From Acidobacteriaceae bacterium (lineage in GTDB: Bacteria > Acidobacteriota > Terriglobia > Terriglobales > Acidobacteriaceae): a stretch of DNA of 5,571 bases. Positions 5,440 to 5,571 of the stretch are shown one piece after another (position 1 is the stretch's first letter; each line of letters opens with the position of its first letter). Position numbers and translations under genes: made by a program. Location: positions 5,024-10,594 of the forward strand of contig PLST01000366.1 in the NCBI GenBank assembly GCA_003164255.1, read 5' to 3'. Under the pieces are notes generated by a model, which did no database searches, was not told the origin of the DNA, and was given only the letters and a program-made list of their open reading frames with translations.

Positions 5440-5571
5440 TTAGCAATGCGCGTAGCTCTCCAGGGCCGACTTGCTTGGAATGGTCAGCGTGGAACCGCTG
5501 AAGGCAACCAGGCGCCGGCTCTTGAAGGCGCTCATCGTGCGCGTCACTGTTTCGCGGGAGGCGCCGATGAA
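5440..5571 (-). CDS. CRP/FNR-family transcriptional regulator, C-terminal part
   Basis: The minus strand is open from the window edge to a TAA at 5442-5440 and gives 43 residues. They begin FIGASRETVTRTMSAFKSRR and continue LVAFSGSTLTIPSK. The core matches the recognition helix of the Crp-type winged helix-turn-helix, where the family pattern is G-x-S-R-E-T-V-x-R, followed by the wing (S-G-S-T-L-T-I). In E. coli CRP the equivalent stretch is IGCSRETVGRIL. The S-R-E-T residues contact DNA in that family. The N-terminal effector-binding domain lies outside the window, so the ligand (cAMP, an iron-sulfur cluster or other) cannot be told. A strong terminator follows and no partner gene shares the transcript downstream. 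Confidence 0.88.
   Translation of the reverse strand, partial: FIGASRETVTRTMSAFKSRRLVAFSGSTLTIPSKSALESYAHC

Overview
The window looks like chromosome of a GC-rich, Gram-negative soil-type bacterium, most probably an acidobacterium (class Terriglobia). The guess rests on GC-rich third codon positions, on intergenic repeats of a style I associate with that group (GGGTGCCCC stem-loops, TTTAGCCCCTGAG motifs, TCCCTGT heptamers), and on the kinds of proteins encoded. The genus cannot be fixed from this sequence.

Layout. Positions 1-2280 (+) hold the 3' part of a large gene, probably a glycoside-hydrolase-like enzyme with a barrel-like region, a GATase-like middle domain and a beta-rich C-terminus; its 5' end lies outside the window. 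After a 221-bp spacer full of small inverted repeats comes 2502-3047 (+), an exported, membrane-anchored protein built from five bactofilin-like beta-solenoid repeats. It is preceded by an ECF-sigma-like promoter candidate and by a hairpin that contains its ribosome binding site. Positions 3048-3417 carry an imperfect stem-loop, a heptamer tandem repeat and perhaps a tiny ORF that overlaps the next start by 4 bp. Positions 3418-4398 (+) encode a TIGR01777/YfcH-type SDR epimerase-like protein. A nested palindrome (4420-4496) lies between it and the convergent gene 4550-5008 (-), which encodes a small secreted protein with a predicted ferredoxin-like alpha+beta fold, its own sigma70-type promoter and a strong Shine-Dalgarno. 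Positions 5065-5439 are noncoding, with short palindromes, a direct repeat and a clear intrinsic terminator. That terminator serves a CRP/FNR-family regulator on the minus strand, of which only the last 43 residues (5440-5571) are present.

The genes do not form an obvious pathway. The two plus-strand genes after the hydrolase have separate upstream regions, and the two minus-strand genes are separated by the terminator, so most appear to be independent transcription units. I see no mobile element, CRISPR array, tRNA or rRNA. The most unusual items are the exported bactofilin-like protein with its promoter/RBS-hairpin arrangement, the hydrolase of uncertain family, and the related stem-loop elements. 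I did not find convincing evidence of a new multi-gene system.
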